Position numbers and translations under genes: made by a program. Positions 20,337 through 32,628 of a DNA stretch of 64,000 nt are shown here, piece by piece (position 1 is the first letter of the stretch; every line of letters starts with the position of its first letter). The stretch comes from Tipula vernalis (taxonomy: Eukaryota; Arthropoda; Insecta; Diptera; Tipulidae). Under the pieces are notes generated by a model. That model ran no database searches. It was not told the origin of the DNA and saw only the letters and a program-made list of their open reading frames with translations. The stretch lies in NCBI GenBank assembly GCA_958295665.1, contig OY282558.1, positions 139,418,577 through 139,482,576 of the forward strand, given 5' to 3'.

Positions 20337-20690
20337 TTTCGGGGTAACAATCGGATGGATATTAAGCAGACGTTCTTGCTCTACATCAGCCATGTTTCCA
20401 AAAGGTTTTAATTTATCCACGAATTTCGCTTTTCGTTATATTCTTTAATCCACTCTTACGCTCTTCATATCGTTACATTTTGGTTTTCTTCGAATATTCG
20501 GCACGAAGTTTTTTCATCAAGTAAGGTACACTTCTGTTCTAAATAATTTTGATCACGTGTTTCGTCCAACACTCTCTCTTCTTCTAGACGTCGTAACGCT
20601 AATACCTCCAACGACTCGACAACGTATTGATTGCTTTTTGACGAGCACTTAGCTTTTCAAAAAAAATGTGCATTCGAAGGCGCTTGAATC
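20337..20690 (-). pseudogene. BEL/Pao Gag, N-terminal coiled-coil part
   Basis: The minus strand from about 20690 reads VESLEVLALRRLEEERVLDE, then a charged, Glu/Arg/Lys-rich helix and, further on, FVDKLKPFGNMADVEQERLL and HPIVTPK before the target duplication. Charged coiled-coil N-termini followed by a linker and DUF1759 are the usual build of BEL/Pao Gag. One or two stops interrupt it. It joins the DUF1759 part at 18960-19552 once the non-LTR insert between them is discounted. Confidence 0.65.
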
Positions 20691-21170
20691 TATTGAGGTG
20701 GCATTAAACTTGTCATTGAGAGTGCGAGCTTTATACTTGGTTGAAACGGACTACTGTTCAGCTAACTAACATTTGTCGGTTTAGGATTTAATTGTGTTGG
20801 GTTCGCATTAAACTTTTGACTATTGTGTATCTGCGATTGTCTCACACCTTTTTGTGCTCGTTTATGTACTTTCTCATGCCTTCCGGCTTCAGATGAACCT
20901 TGTGGTAAAATGTTTACTATTTGGACGCCTGAATCTTGTTGACATTTGATAATATGCCACTGCGAAGACTTCTGTTGTTAGGGCACGAATATGGAGATAA
21001 ACACACAGTAAAAGAGAGAAAGAGAGAGAAAAAATCGAGTACCTTGTTTTTTCCGATTTTCGAAAATATTTCAGAGCCATACCGAGAAAGCCACGTGAAG
21101 GAAGAGTTATCAAGAATATCGGTTAAAATCAACAATAAATTTGTAAAACAAGTGTAAAACATTTATTTTG
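20691..21170. other. No gene recognised
   Basis: Short frames up to about 80 codons exist on both strands (20889-21162) but carry no familiar motif. They overlap each other in antiparallel pairs, as chance frames do. An AAAGAGAGAAAGAGAGAG purine run lies near 21010-21030. Confidence 0.5.
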
Positions 21171-23440
21171 TCAACCAAGATGCGGACATGAATCAGGTAT
21201 GGACAGAGTGGAAAGGTGCATTTCTATATTACACTATTGCAACTGAGCAGCTCAACGCGTAATAAACAATTTGGGTGTGACTCAATGTAATACCAATTGT
21301 AAAAAATGTGGTATAAAGGGTCACTTTGTAATTAAGTGTCACGTAATTCAGCAGAAAAAATCAAAAAATAAGGAAATTTAATCAAGGAAAGTTGCAGCAG
21401 TCGAAGAATCAGACAAAGATTCTGATTCAACGGAAGAAGATGAATTGGATGATGATAGCAGTTACATTTACATTTAAAATTGTGTTAAAGAAGAATTGGA
21501 TAAAATGGTCGAAACGAAAGTAATTGAACCAATAAAATAACCTACACCAGCGGTTAGTTTAGTCCATTGGTAATAGTTAAAAAAGGCGACAAGAATGAGA
21601 ATATTCGTATATATAGTATATGGATTCAACGGAGCTTAAGTAAATGGCTCTAAATATTTTATCAAACTTGATTGTAACAAAGGATTTTGGCAAATTCCTG
21701 TTACGCCATGGGGCAGTTATATATATTTACGTCTACCATTCGGCAACAGAACTGTTTTCGCAAGTCATGAATGAGACATTAGAAGGCATTGGAATTTGTG
21801 AAATCGCCATGGGCGATATATTTTTATTTGCTAAAACGAAAGCAGGGCTGCGAGAAATTACGAAAAAATTTCTTAATAGACTGGAAAAAGCAGGATTTAC
21901 ACTCAATCATACAAAATGTCAATACGAAAAAGGACGAGTAAAATTTTTAGGGCATATTTTTACTCCAGAAGGTTATGAAGTTGAACAAACCGACGAACGT
22001 CAAAGAATTCCAACGACTACTAGGTCTGATTACGTATTTGCATAAATTTATGCCGAATCTGTCGAATATTACCAAACCAATACGAATTTTATTGCAAAAG
22101 AAAGCATCGTGGTTTTGGGATGCTCAACAAGATTACGACGTAAATACGGGCGTCCAGTTATTTGTAGATGCAACTTTGAAAGCATTAGGATTATGCAATA
22201 CGTGTGCTTGCTTACAAGGGCTGACGGAGCTACTCACAGATTGAGGAGGAAGCAACAGCTGTACGGTTTGCGTGCATAAAATTTCATGAATATGAGTATG
22301 GTAAAATAGTGCTGAAAGAAACAGATCATAAGCCATTGGAAACAGTTTAAAGAAACTATTAATAAAGGCTCCAGCAAGTTTACAACGAATCTTATGGGAT
22401 GTTCTTCAAAACTCACCAATTATTTTCTATAAAAAAGCCACACAAATACCAATTGCATACGCTTTCACATCAACTGATAAAACCAATCAATGAAAAGAAG
22501 AAGAGTGGGAATATAAAGTGTTGGTACGATGAGAACGACGCATGTTAAATCAGTTATTATGTAGGGATGGCCAGAGGACGGAAAGAAATGTCCATGAGCA
22601 GTTCATGAATACCACAGTTTCAAGGAATAAATCATATGGGTCGAAGGTTTACTATTCCAAGGTCACCCTAGTATTTATCAATCACTAGCTAGAGCCAGAC
22701 AAAGTCTGTTTTTGGTAGGTCAAACAAAGAATATTCAAAAATTCGTAAAAAAATTGTCCCACATGTCAGCGTACACAAAAATCAAAATTAAAGGGCCATT
22801 GCTACAAAAAGTAATACCTGATTACCCATTCCAAAAGGTAACGACAGATTTGTTTCATTTCAAAGGGAAAGAATAATTGCGGATCATTATTCCGGTTTCG
22901 TTGACTTTTATCAATTAAAATCTTCAACGGCAGCTGAAGTAGTATTGCAATTGAGAAAATGGTTTTCAACCCATATAATACCTGAAATTTTGGAATCCGA
23001 TAGTGGACCGCAGTTCACTTCAAATACATAAAAATAATTTTCAAACAAAAGGTTATTCAATCATCGCATTCCTAGTCCATACTACGTAAGATCAAATGGA
23101 TTTGCCGAGCGGAATATACGCAAACGTTGGAAAATATGTTGAACAAACGTTGGCATGATAATACGGATATTTATGAAGCACTATTAATGCTTCGAAATAC
23201 AACCAGAAGTAATGAATTTGGTTCTCATAGTCAACGTCAGACATTTCATTCCGATGGAAAAAGATTTATTGAAGCAAGAATTGGCACTGAAATGGAAGAG
23301 ATATAGGCGCTTATTCATGCTAGAGAACAATAACGATAACGATACAAATACAACTATACCACCAACTGAAGCATCACCAGGTCAAATTGATAAGTCAATA
23401 AGTACATCACCATGTGACACAATCATGTCAGTCATTAAAT
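21170..23440 (+). pseudogene. Ty3/gypsy element B, heavily decayed gag-pol
   Basis: Read through stops and frameshifts, the plus strand shows a zinc knuckle CKKCGIKGHFVIKC (about 21300-21340), an acidic linker, RT start KMVETKVIEPI, KYFIKLDCNKGFWQIPV (about 21655-21705) and MGDIFLFAKT (21808-21837) where YxDDxLxF is expected. It goes on with GFTLNHTKCQYEKGRVKFLG, an RNase H end KIVLKETDHKPLE (about 22300-22340) and integrase DFYQLKSSTAAEV plus ILESDSGPQFTSN (about 22985-23025). This motif set is closest to mag-like gypsies as I remember them. The catalytic YxDD has become MGDI. The longest clean piece is 133 codons (21644-22045). No LTRs were recognised. Confidence 0.8.
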
Positions 23441-23449
23441 AACATTTAA

Positions 23450-26400
23450 TCAATCACCATTTCTTGGCATTTGGATGAAACATAGTCAGATTTAGGCAAG
23501 TAATAGAAATTTGAAGATTGTTGATCTGCTAATGAAAATTACAGTTTATTGTTACAATTTATTTAGAGCTTAATAATCTTTCACTTCACTTAATTCTTTT
23601 ATTTTGTGAATACATACATTTTCTCCAATATTTTGCAAACAAAAACTAGCCGGTTTTTTGTGATAATGATTTTTTACTATTGTTTGGAGATGAATTCTCA
23701 TCCGCTGAAGAAAACCAACAATTTTTCAGGGAAAATAGAACCTAGTACTTTTCCGGTCCCTAAAAACATTCTCAATACAAAAACCCTCTGAGAGAAGTGA
23801 GATGCTTCCCTACTTTATTTCATGGAACGTTAAAAGCATTTAACCATCTAGATAAAGGCGTTTCCCTTGTTTAGCCTTCTATAAAAAATAAAAAAAAATA
23901 AAAAAATTACTTCAGTAGAAATGCTGTGATTGATTGATCGTTTATTCGCAATTTAGGGAAACGCTCGAACATCTTGTTGAGCAGAGTTTGCAAAAATATT
24001 CGATAAAATCCATTATCCTTTAACTAAACTTATCTGTAATCTAAAGTATTTGGAAGATTTCAGTGCATTGCTTAAGGAATGAAAATGGCGGAAGTCCTGA
24101 ATTTCAAATTTTAATCAAACATGATAAACATTTCTACGAGTTGCTAACAAAAAATTTCCAAACACGTACGTGTCGTGCACACAGCAGCGAATTTATCCTT
24201 CTCTTGATCTAGGCATCTGTAAATGTCGGTAAGTATTCGGGTAAGTTGCCTATAAGGTTGCTTTAGTTTAGTCACTACTCAGCTTTTTCCTTTACTTGAC
24301 TATGTTGCTATGAAAGAAAAACTATCTCTCTCTTTGTTTGTCTCTCCCTCTGGAAAATTTAGTTGACCACTATGGATGGAGAAATTACAAATTCCTGCTT
24401 ATTATCTAACTTTTTTTGTGTTTTGAGTTTAAGCCAATTAAAATTATAAAAGTTTTATAAAACACTTTGTATCTTTAATAGGTTTGGATTTTGTCGTCCT
24501 ATTTCATTCATTAAACAAATTCGTTATTGCTCAATAAAATTAGAACTTTAGAACTCTAACAAAGAAATCCTCCCTTAATTTTTTTGTAAAACAAATTTTA
24601 ACAATCGATTGCGGCTTATTCACATAGAAACCATATTTTATTGAATACCCAATTAACAACCGATTTTTTTATTTTATTTCCAAAAGCTCCATTACAATAA
24701 ATCCCCCCTAACAAAACACGACAACGTACTAGAATTCAATGTCATTGAAAACCTTTCCAAAATATTTCGATTTTGAAAATAAAAATTTTGAATGGTCCAT
24801 TATGAATAAAAAAAAAAAAAAAATATTTGACATACTATACAACCAAATAGACAACAAAAAAAAAAGCTCAATTTATTATTTGTGAAGAGCTTTTTTTTTG
24901 TGGGTGTGTGTGTGTACTCGATTGAAAATTTTGTATTTAGACGAGAAAACTGTACGTTTTGGATACAATAAAAAAAAAATCTATACTGATTTGATTGGGT
25001 TGTTGTTGTGGTGTTTACAATGAAATGAATTGAATGAAAATCGTTTTTTCTTTCATTTTCTCTCTCTCGATACGAGTGTATTTGGAATAAAGTTAGCGTC
25101 AGAATACTCAGAATAGGAAAAATCGAATCAAAAAATATAACATTTGAGTTTTTTGTTTTTTTATAGCGATGTTCGATTTTCTGTATACCGCACAGTAGTT
25201 TTTACTGATAAAATATTGATCTCAGCATGATATAATGGGACTTTCCAATTAATTTTTCCTTTTAATATAGAAAACTACTGTATGCGATAGTATTATGAGA
25301 AGCACAAAAAAAAAAAGCGAAAGTACCCCCATCTTACATTCATACAGACACACACACACACACACAACCATCCTTTGAGTAATTTTTTTAATTAAAATTC
25401 GTTTATTGATTTATAAACGGTTGTAATGTTGTGTACATACCATTTTTAGAAAAATTGCGTGCAAGATTTCCATTTTGATGTCTAGTTGGGGATTTTCTAT
25501 TTTATTTTTGTGTTTGCCAATTTGAATTGCTAAATCGAAAAATTATGTTTAAGTTGTTTGGTGTGTATATTGTACATAAGGATTTTTATTATGATAATCA
25601 TATATGCGGTTGGATATGTACATTATTATGTATTATGTATGCACATATATGTATATATGGGGTATGTGTAAAGTATAGGATTTATTTTTAGGATTGATTG
25701 ATGATTTGATTGTATCATACAATATGGTGGAAATTTATTGGTGTATAGCAATGCGGTACGTGATTTGTACAAGTCGTAGATTTTCAAGGGATAAATCATT
25801 TTTTGTAAATTTGGTTTGAATTGGAAATTGAGCTAGATTTTATTTGCCTTCCAAATGTCCGAACATATGATAATTTTTGTCTTTGGACTTGATGAGTCAA
25901 AAAACTACACAGCAAATCGTTCAGAATGTGCCGAAACTAAGCGGCTCTCAAAATATTTTATTATGGAATGGCATCGAGATTCGTCATTAAAATTACCGAG
26001 CTACCACAGATCCAGAGCAATATAGCTATCGTTCACTATTCGTAATATATTGGAAAAAAAGGGGAAGGAATACAGCGAAAATTTGCCAACGCTTGCAATT
26101 TTCCGAAAGAGAGCGGCACCTTGACAAAACTAAGAACGAGTTATTTCAGTATCTATGGTAAATTTATCAAACCATAGAAGAACATGTGATTGCCTTCGGT
26201 AATCTTCGGAAGGCTTCGGAAAAACAACCACCTCCAAATTGAGGAATTCGAATTGACAATCGCCAGGAAGAAACAAGCTCTTACTCTTTATACTATGAGA
26301 TGTTTGGCAAGTTTAAATTACTGCAAGAATAGTCTAGCTGATCATATTTTTATTATTAGAAAGTCTGATAAATGTTTTGAAAATTCACTTTGTATTAAAT

Positions 26401-27040
26401 GATCAAAAGCCTGCATAGTCGCACCTCATACACCCAAAAATTCGAAAATTTTATATTTATGTCGTCGTGGAAGATTAGAAGAAGGACTGATTCTAAAATT
26501 TTAGGCAGACACAAGCCTTAAGAATATTGTTTTCATGACCGAAAAGTGTTCATGGTTTCGCGGTTTAAATTCAAAATTCCATACTCCTTATTGTAGGGCA
26601 AGAATAAAAACTGATTGCGTAAAGATAACTGTTCTTAATGGTCTAGGTCAAAAATCTACAAAACTTATATGAAACCTAAATTTTGAATTATGTATTTCGG
26701 AGGCGAGCGCACCTATAAGACTCGTCCGGCTTTATTCAGAACCGAGTAAGCCGAATGTTCTCAGATTTTAACATATCCTCTCTCTAGGTTCCCCTTCACA
26801 CAAACGGAGCGTGGGTGTGTTATAGGTGTTCTACAAATATTTTCACAGCATGTGTTCGAAAGAACTTTATGCCGTTACATACATATGCTAAGGCAAAATA
26901 CTCATCGGTACAACCTTGAACTAAAATTGGCAAAAACCAATATGTTTCAAAGCTCTGTTTACAGGAAGACGCGTCTATGCTCTTTGTCAAGACAACGCGT
27001 AAAATATAAAAAACAAGATGAAATCATAACATGAAGTAAA
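23450..27040. other. AT-rich, gene-free stretch with microsatellites
   Basis: No frame longer than 70 codons and no conserved motif was found on either strand. Simple repeats include a GT-rich run near 24900-24916, (CA)n at about 25349-25367 and many A or T homopolymers. The character (long A/T runs, TTGTTGTTGTGGTGTTT-like pieces) resembles non-coding fly DNA and matches 34.9-38.2 kb. Confidence 0.55.
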
Positions 27041-27697
27041 CCCAACTCATACCCATTAATATCTCACTCAAATCCTCAATTGAATCCCGCACTTAACCCT
27101 AACCTAACCTAACGCCGAAATTTAACCCAATTTTAACCCTTAACTCAATCCTGCACTCAACACCCAAGTCATTGCTTAAATCAACATGGTCGGAAAACTA
27201 ATTGAGTAAAAGACTCTTCTCAAATCAACCTAATCGTACCTTCAACTCCACTCCCAAATAAATTTTAAACCCACTTACTTAACCGCAGCTCAACCAAACT
27301 CAACCCTAACTCAACTTCAGCTCAAGCAAAACCTGAACCGTCTACCCAAGCCCATTCTCCAAGGTCAAATCAATCCCAAAATCAACTTAAATCAACTCAA
27401 TCTAGCCTCTAAACAAACATTCAACTCGACCTCCATGTTAATCCCCATCCACACTACACACTCAGTCCCAATTTAACTTTAACTCAACCCCAACTCGATC
27501 TCTTCTAATTAACCCCAACTCGACCCCCTCCCTCCCCTCAATCGTCATCCTAACCTTAAACTCAGCAAAAACTCAATCCCAGCACAGCCTAGAACGTAAC
27601 CTCGGTTAGGGAACTCAATGCTCAAATCAACTCTCAAATCAGCATAGTCCGAAAAACTACATGCGTTCATAAAGTAGACTTACAACAACTCAAGCAC
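27040..27697 (+). repeat. CAACTCAA-type satellite, block 1
   Basis: This is a low-complexity array in which AACTCAACCC, AACTCAATCC, AACCTCAACTC and similar 6-12 base pieces recur without exact periodicity. Within it lies CCCTAACCTAACCTAACG, two CCTAA units as in the common insect telomere repeat. Landmarks TCCGAAAAACTACATGCGT (about 27647) and TCGGAAAACTAA (27190) recur in the other blocks, hinting at a longer higher-order unit. Confidence 0.75.
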
Positions 27698-27904
27698 CGA
27701 AATTGAGGCATGGCTTTTACCATAGATTGTGAAAAGTGGAATGACTCTTTTGAATACCCAGAGGTTTCCAATAAAGTTATGGGCAGAAGCTGTACACACC
27801 GGCGTTCACGTACTTTTTCTGATTTCAGAAAAAGAGTAGAGAATTACAAGAGAACATCTATATGCAGCAACTCAGTAATTAGGAGGATGGAACGGATATA
27901 GTTT

Positions 27905-28740
27905 GAAAACTGGATCGAAATCTTTACGGTCTAAAAGAAGCATCAAGATGTTGGAAAAAGCGGTTTAAGGATGTTCTAACCAAATTTAATTTAAAGGCAA
28001 CGAACGCAGATTTTTGTCTATTTACGAATTACTGAGAGGATTTTCAAATAATCCGAGCCATTTGAGCTTATTGCTTCTACAGACCCTGGGTTAGCCGAGT
28101 CACTGTTGCATGACTTGAATACGGAATTCCATATTAAATCCAGTGAGCCTAAATATTTTCTGAGTCTGGAAATCGAGCAACTCTCTCTCAGACGGATCAA
28201 TTTGTCTTCATTAGGACGCCCATACAAACAAAATGCTAAATCGATTCAACAATGTTAAATGCTAATCCCGTTGCTGTTTCGGCTGATCGAAATCCAGAAC
28301 AAGGCCGGATATTACTTTACTGCGGTCAACAGTGCAATATTTAGAAAGGGCTATACAAATTCTCTGGAACTCCGTAAAATGAATTTTAAAACATTTAAAA
28401 GGAACACTACGCCATAGACTAGCCAAGTAGTATCATTGGGCTCTCAAAAAGAGAAGTCAGTCTCGTTATCTACAACAGAGTCCGAGTATATTGCAGCTAC
28501 TCAAGCCGTCAAAGAAAGTTTATGATTAAACCAAAGTGACATTTGTTTAGTTAACAATCCTGAATTCCACAAAAGAACGAATTGTCAAAAACAATTTTTC
28601 AACGTCAACGCGAAATGTTACAAGTGACAGAAGGCAGAAGCTATGGAGATTTCTGGAAATTAGTAGTTAGTTGTTACTTATTCGTTTCAGTGCTTTTCTT
28701 TTGTATAAGTAGACAGCACTGCTTTCCTTTAAAGAAGTAA
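27905..28740 (+). pseudogene. Ty1/copia RT-RNase H remnant with adjoining LTR start
   Basis: The plus strand reads SIKMLEKAV/GCSNQI (the copia SLYGLKQAxRCW...FKDVL segment, frameshifted), LIASTDPGLAESLLHDLNTE and FHIKSSEPKYFLSLEIEQLS (28070-28170), then WNSVK.ILKHLKGTLRHRLA (about 28354-28415) and SLSTTESEYIAATQAVKES (about 28455-28520), the diagnostic copia RNase H end. NNPEFHKRTN (about 28552-28582) completes pol, and TGTTACAAGTGACAG (about 28617) may start the 3' LTR. The YVDD box before LIAST is lost in a frameshifted region. It sits between satellite blocks 1 and 2. Confidence 0.85.
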
Positions 28741-28744
28741 TTCC

Positions 28745-29160
28745 ACAAAATCCCTAACTGAACCACTGAATCAATTCCAAATCAACCCCAACTGAACGTT
28801 AAACCCCAAATAAACACAAAACTCTGCTTTCAACTCAAACTAAATCAATCACCATCTGAATCCCATCCCGTAACCTTAACTTAGCTCCCAACTCAATCCT
28901 CAACTCAACCTCAAACTCAACGGCACGATCCGAAAACAGCATGCGTACCTGAACTCAACTCAATCATAGCTCAGCCGTCAATTCGACACTCAACTTAACT
29001 CCAGGCTCATCAACCAATTCAAATTTTAAATCAAACCCATACGAAAACAAAAGCGTGTTTAACAATTTAACTCAAAACAAATCAAACTAATTCTAACTCA
29101 ACCCCTCATCCAAATGCAAAATTAAGCCCCTAACTGAACTGCTCACTCAACCCTAACCTC
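28745..29160 (+). repeat. CAACTCAA-type satellite, block 2
   Basis: It has the same base pattern as block 1, with the landmark ATCCGAAAACAGCATGCGTA at about 28928. It is separated from block 1 by the copia remnant. Confidence 0.75.
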
Positions 29161-29629
29161 TAACACGTCACTTTGACGAAAAGGTCAAAGCGTATCTGGG
29201 CGTAAAATTTCCTGTTCTCAGAATCCGGGGTCAAAAAAATTTCATCATTCGAATCAAGGTATTTGGTTTGACCTTCATTTAACCTTGATCTACACGTAAT
29301 GGAGTAATATGAACAACGAAATCGTTATCAGCGACCCCAAAAATCAGTCCACCTTGATTTCATTTTGTGGCTCTGTGTTATGAAAGATTGTGAGAAATTG
29401 TATGAAATTTTCAAAAATTCTGTTCTAAAAATTTTGTTAGTCCATAATAGACCAACCACTCACATTGCCTAACTCCAGCCTCGTGATGATGACCCATTTT
29501 TACATTTTGATCTTGTTGATTATAACTCGTTACCTCTCAAAAAGCCATAATTTTGAACCATAATTTGTTTTGTCCTTCAGATCAGATTTTGTGATCTGAG
29601 ACCTCTGGAGATTAAGCTACTGCTACTAC

Positions 29630-29960
29630 CAATGATATGATTGATTATGTACATGATAAGGTTATGGAAGACTGGCAAGTAGTAAAGAAACTGCCGTGGC
29701 TATGGGCATCTCAACTGAAAGGGTGTTTCATATTTTAACAAGGCTTTTATTCGAATCGTTTTCGAAACGGTAAAACTGATTTTAAGCGACAATTTGTTAC
29801 TATGGATGAGACTTGCATTTACCAATATGATCCAAAATTGCGACAACAAACTGCTGAGTGAACTGAGTGCGGTACTTCTGCTCCGAAGTAATATAAAAGA
29901 ATCAAACAACCAGTGCAGTCGACTATCAAAATTATCATTTACGCAAAAATTGTCCTTTAA
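29630..29960 (+). pseudogene. Mariner transposase remnant (plus strand)
   Basis: The plus strand reads ETAVAMGISTERVFHIL (helix-turn-helix end), then after a short deletion KRQFVTMDETCIYQYDPKLR and QQTAEWTECGTSAPK. This is the first-aspartate region of mariner transposases (usual form TMDETWIYHYDPE...KQQSxxW). One stop follows SAPK. The rest of the catalytic core is missing. It lies inside the split satellite. 29160-29630 before it contains TCAAGGT/ACCTTGA inverted pieces but no gene. Confidence 0.8.
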
Positions 29961-30600
29961 ATCACCGACGTGAAGATTTTATATTATTATAGTGATACTC
30001 CAGTTAGGTTAGTCTCTTTAGCAAAAGATGATTTGCGCTAGAATTGCTTAGAGTCTCGACGATCCTCGCACAGCTACGTTGGATGATATTTGCATTTGGA
30101 ATATTAAAATTTACAATTTAATAGTGCGTTAAATATGAGGGATTAGTGAAAAAGTGTTTTATGTGAAGTTTTCAAAAGTGAATTATCTGGTGTAAATAAA
30201 TTAGTTTTTGAAAGGGTTTTACTTGGTAGTTTTATTTATGAACGAAATTTTACCTTGGCTCACAGGGCAAACTCTTACGTTTGAGTCCCGTTTACTAATC
30301 AGACTATTCTTGGGCACTTCAGTCACAATTTCGCATCACCATTAGCGGTAGCCACAGGGTCATCTAACCCAATTAATTTAAAGTTAAATTATTCAAAACA
30401 GTTCATAAGGAACAGTTCATACTGTACTTGCACTAAAAATACCGATGGCTTCTAAATCCACTGTGTTTGCATGTCGACAGAATATTGGAAAAAATATCGT
30501 GGTCTATTTCGTATTTTTGAAAGTCTTTATTCTTTAGGATTCTCTACAAACACACTACTGCATATATTTTTGGCATAAAATTAGCAAATTAAATATTGTC
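29961..30600. other. No gene recognised between two mariner remnants
   Basis: AT-rich sequence without frames. A GC-richer piece (30248-30365, from ACCTTGGCTCACAGGGC to AGCCACAGGGTCATC) has no identified origin and does not fold convincingly as a tRNA by eye. Confidence 0.45.
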
Positions 30601-31240
30601 CTAATCAATTTCATTAAATTAAAACAACCAACCTAATTGCTCCCTAAACTACTTTCCTATACCACCAGTACTTTTCTTCGCTCTTGATATAGTTTTTATG
30701 TTCAAACGTTTAAATCAGTGCTGTTGCTAAAGATAAACGTGCACCTGCTTTCTGGAGGCGATGAAATTCTTAAAGGCACCTTCGGCAGAGATCTGATCAT
30801 GGAAGTCTTTCTACTTGACCTTGACGAAGTGATTAAGCTGTTTCAAAAATAGTAATCCATGGGTGATATGTCTGGGAAGTATGGAGGATGAGGCAGAGTT
30901 TCATAGCCCAGCTGATTCGGCGGAACCCATTTTCTTCCAATGTTGTTCAGATGCCAACAGACAATTCTTCCGCAAGCTCTCGGACGGTTACATTGGGATC
31001 ACGTTCCATCATAGTCTTCAAGTGACTCTTTCCGACCTCTACTTTCCTGTTCCTCGAGCGGCTCATCTCCGTTATGAAACTTTTCGAACCAGCGCCGAAT
31101 GGTGCGATCCGTGATCGTTTGCTGGCCAAATAAATTATTGATTTTATTCGCTTTAGTTCCAAGTTTGAACTCGAAAATAAAAATCGGACGAAAGTTGCAT
31201 TTTAGGGACGCATTCGAAAACACCAAATACATTTTCGAAT
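30600..31240 (-). pseudogene. Mariner transposase, middle deleted
   Basis: The minus strand begins with a C-x-F-R-P-like start and FEFKLGTKANKINNLFGQQT, then ITDRTIRRWFEKFHNGDEPL and ESRGRKESLED, the N-terminal paired-like helix-turn-helix domain (31232-30999). A frame change leads to LKTMMERDPNVTVRELAEEL (second helix-turn-helix). At about 30945 it jumps to NQLGYETLPHPPYFPDISPM-DYYF (30930-30855), the block around the third catalytic aspartate, and a short C-terminal tail. The first two catalytic aspartates are deleted. This internal-deletion form is typical of dead mariners. Its ends are near 31240 and 30600. Confidence 0.8.
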
Positions 31241-32300
31241 AATAATACGACTACCAACTATTCCATTTAGAATCCAATATCGTGACCTAATTGGCGTAAG
31301 AACAGTCTGTGGGCCCAAATTCAAAGCCCGCTGTAACAATGAAAATATTGGATTAATGTATTGGAAAAACAATGGCTTTTTGGAAAGAGTGTTAGATGAT
31401 GTTCCTCCGACTTTGAATAAGACTCAGGTCGTCAATGAACGGCGCCAAACTTTTCAATTGAGAGCTAGGTCTAATCATCTACCCGATGGATGTTGCGCAG
31501 TGGGCAAATTCATGTCGTTTTCAGCTCGGCACCCATTAATAAGCGCATTACGAAAACAGAGCTTCGCCAAGTGCCCCTGAAGTTACTGGAGAAGTTTAAT
31601 GAGTTGATGATATCTTGAATAGGTTCCTCTAGTAGTGCAATTTTCAAGCAGCATCGTTCCTCCTCAATATCAATTGGCTTGGACGGAGATGAACAATTTT
31701 CTATGGTTGAGCCATAGTCTAAAATTGGAATGCTCGCTCGGCATAGGACCACTGGGTTCATTTCACCCGGAATGTGACGCCAATACTCAATTTTAGTTAT
31801 TTGTTAAATTATGGACACGCGATGAGCAACAAATGTGTTACAATTATGGGGCTCCTTATTTAACCAGCACAGACAGATTAAGGAGTCGGTTCAGTAATCA
31901 TCTGCTCAAATCGTGATGTTATTCAAAAGGCCACTTTTTAATCAACCCACCAAATCGGCCAAATAGACCGCCATCTGTGATTTGGCACAAAGTAATCGAA
32001 TTACCGAATGAGGGTTCTCAGAGGATGTTTCACTCGCATTAAGGTCGCTGCACACAAACCTTGAAAGCTGACAGTTCCGAATTTAACTCCTTGTCCCAGT
32101 TCAATTTTTGCTTCTAAAGATCTTAGTAGAACAATTTTTGTACGGGTTATAATAATCCTAGTAGATCAAATAGACTCGCCATTTCAGAAAGGACGATTAG
32201 TTTCGTAACTTTCTCCGTAGTACTCTCTGGAGGATAAAGGAAAACCTTACTGACTGGTTGCCAATAAGTCCAGTGCTAATATTATCCGTCCGAATAGTTG
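31241..32300 (-). pseudogene. BEL/Pao pol remnant (RT end to pre-integrase)
   Basis: From 32300 down, the minus strand reads LSEMASLFD-LGLL-P (about 32190-32150; usual form LSxIAxxFDPLGLLAP) and KLNWDKELNSELS (about 32110-32070). After a decayed RNase H zone comes EYWRHIPGEMNP (about 31780-31745; usual form WRHVxxxxNPADL), then STIENCSSPSKPIDIEEE and LNFSSNF (31700-31580). Motif order and identity point to BEL/Pao. Many stops interrupt it; the longest open piece is 83 codons (31510-31761). It abuts the mariner remnant, which may have inserted into it. Confidence 0.65.
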
Positions 32301-32509
32301 TTCTATACATCACAATACGAAAATACGCTTTGTAAAAAGTAGAGTAGAGTTAGCGTAAAAGATAGTAGTAAAATTAGCGTACACAGAAATAGAGCTGTGT
32401 GAATGTCGTGAAGAAGAAAAAATTGTAAGAGAATTTATCTGTATTAGTTATGATTCGCTAGTACTTAACGCACAGCACATTCTGTATATATAGAATGTAA
32501 ATTGTGGTG
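32301..32509. other. No gene recognised
   Basis: A short AT-rich spacer with near-duplicate phrases GTAGAGTTAGCGTAAAAG and GTAAAATTAGCGTACACAG (32340-32385). Confidence 0.4.
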
Positions 32510-32628
32510 CAGTAGAATCCGTTTATACCAAACCATGTATATAACGAACAAACGCTTATAATGATCATATAGTTCATTATAAGCGTTTGTTCGTTATATA
32601 CATAGTTTGGTATAAACGGATTCTACTG
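32510..32628. mobile_element. Palindromic MITE with pogo-like ends
   Basis: A 119-bp sequence that is nearly its own reverse complement: it begins CAGTAGAATCCGTTTATACC and ends with the mirror image, with the centre near TGATCATATAGTTCA. The CAGT.GAA.CC...TAT start resembles the ends of pogo/Tigger elements. The right end is followed by TA, the left is not, so the TA target duplication is not intact. It has no coding capacity and forms a very stable hairpin. Confidence 0.75.

Noticed and set aside
27710..27901. 63-codon plus-strand frame before the copia remnant
   Set aside because: No recognisable copia or other motif; it may be decayed copia sequence, but this cannot be supported.
30248..30365. 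Possible tRNA-like piece with GGGCAAACTC...GAGTCCCG
   Set aside because: No cloverleaf with acceptor stem and anticodon arm could be drawn by eye.
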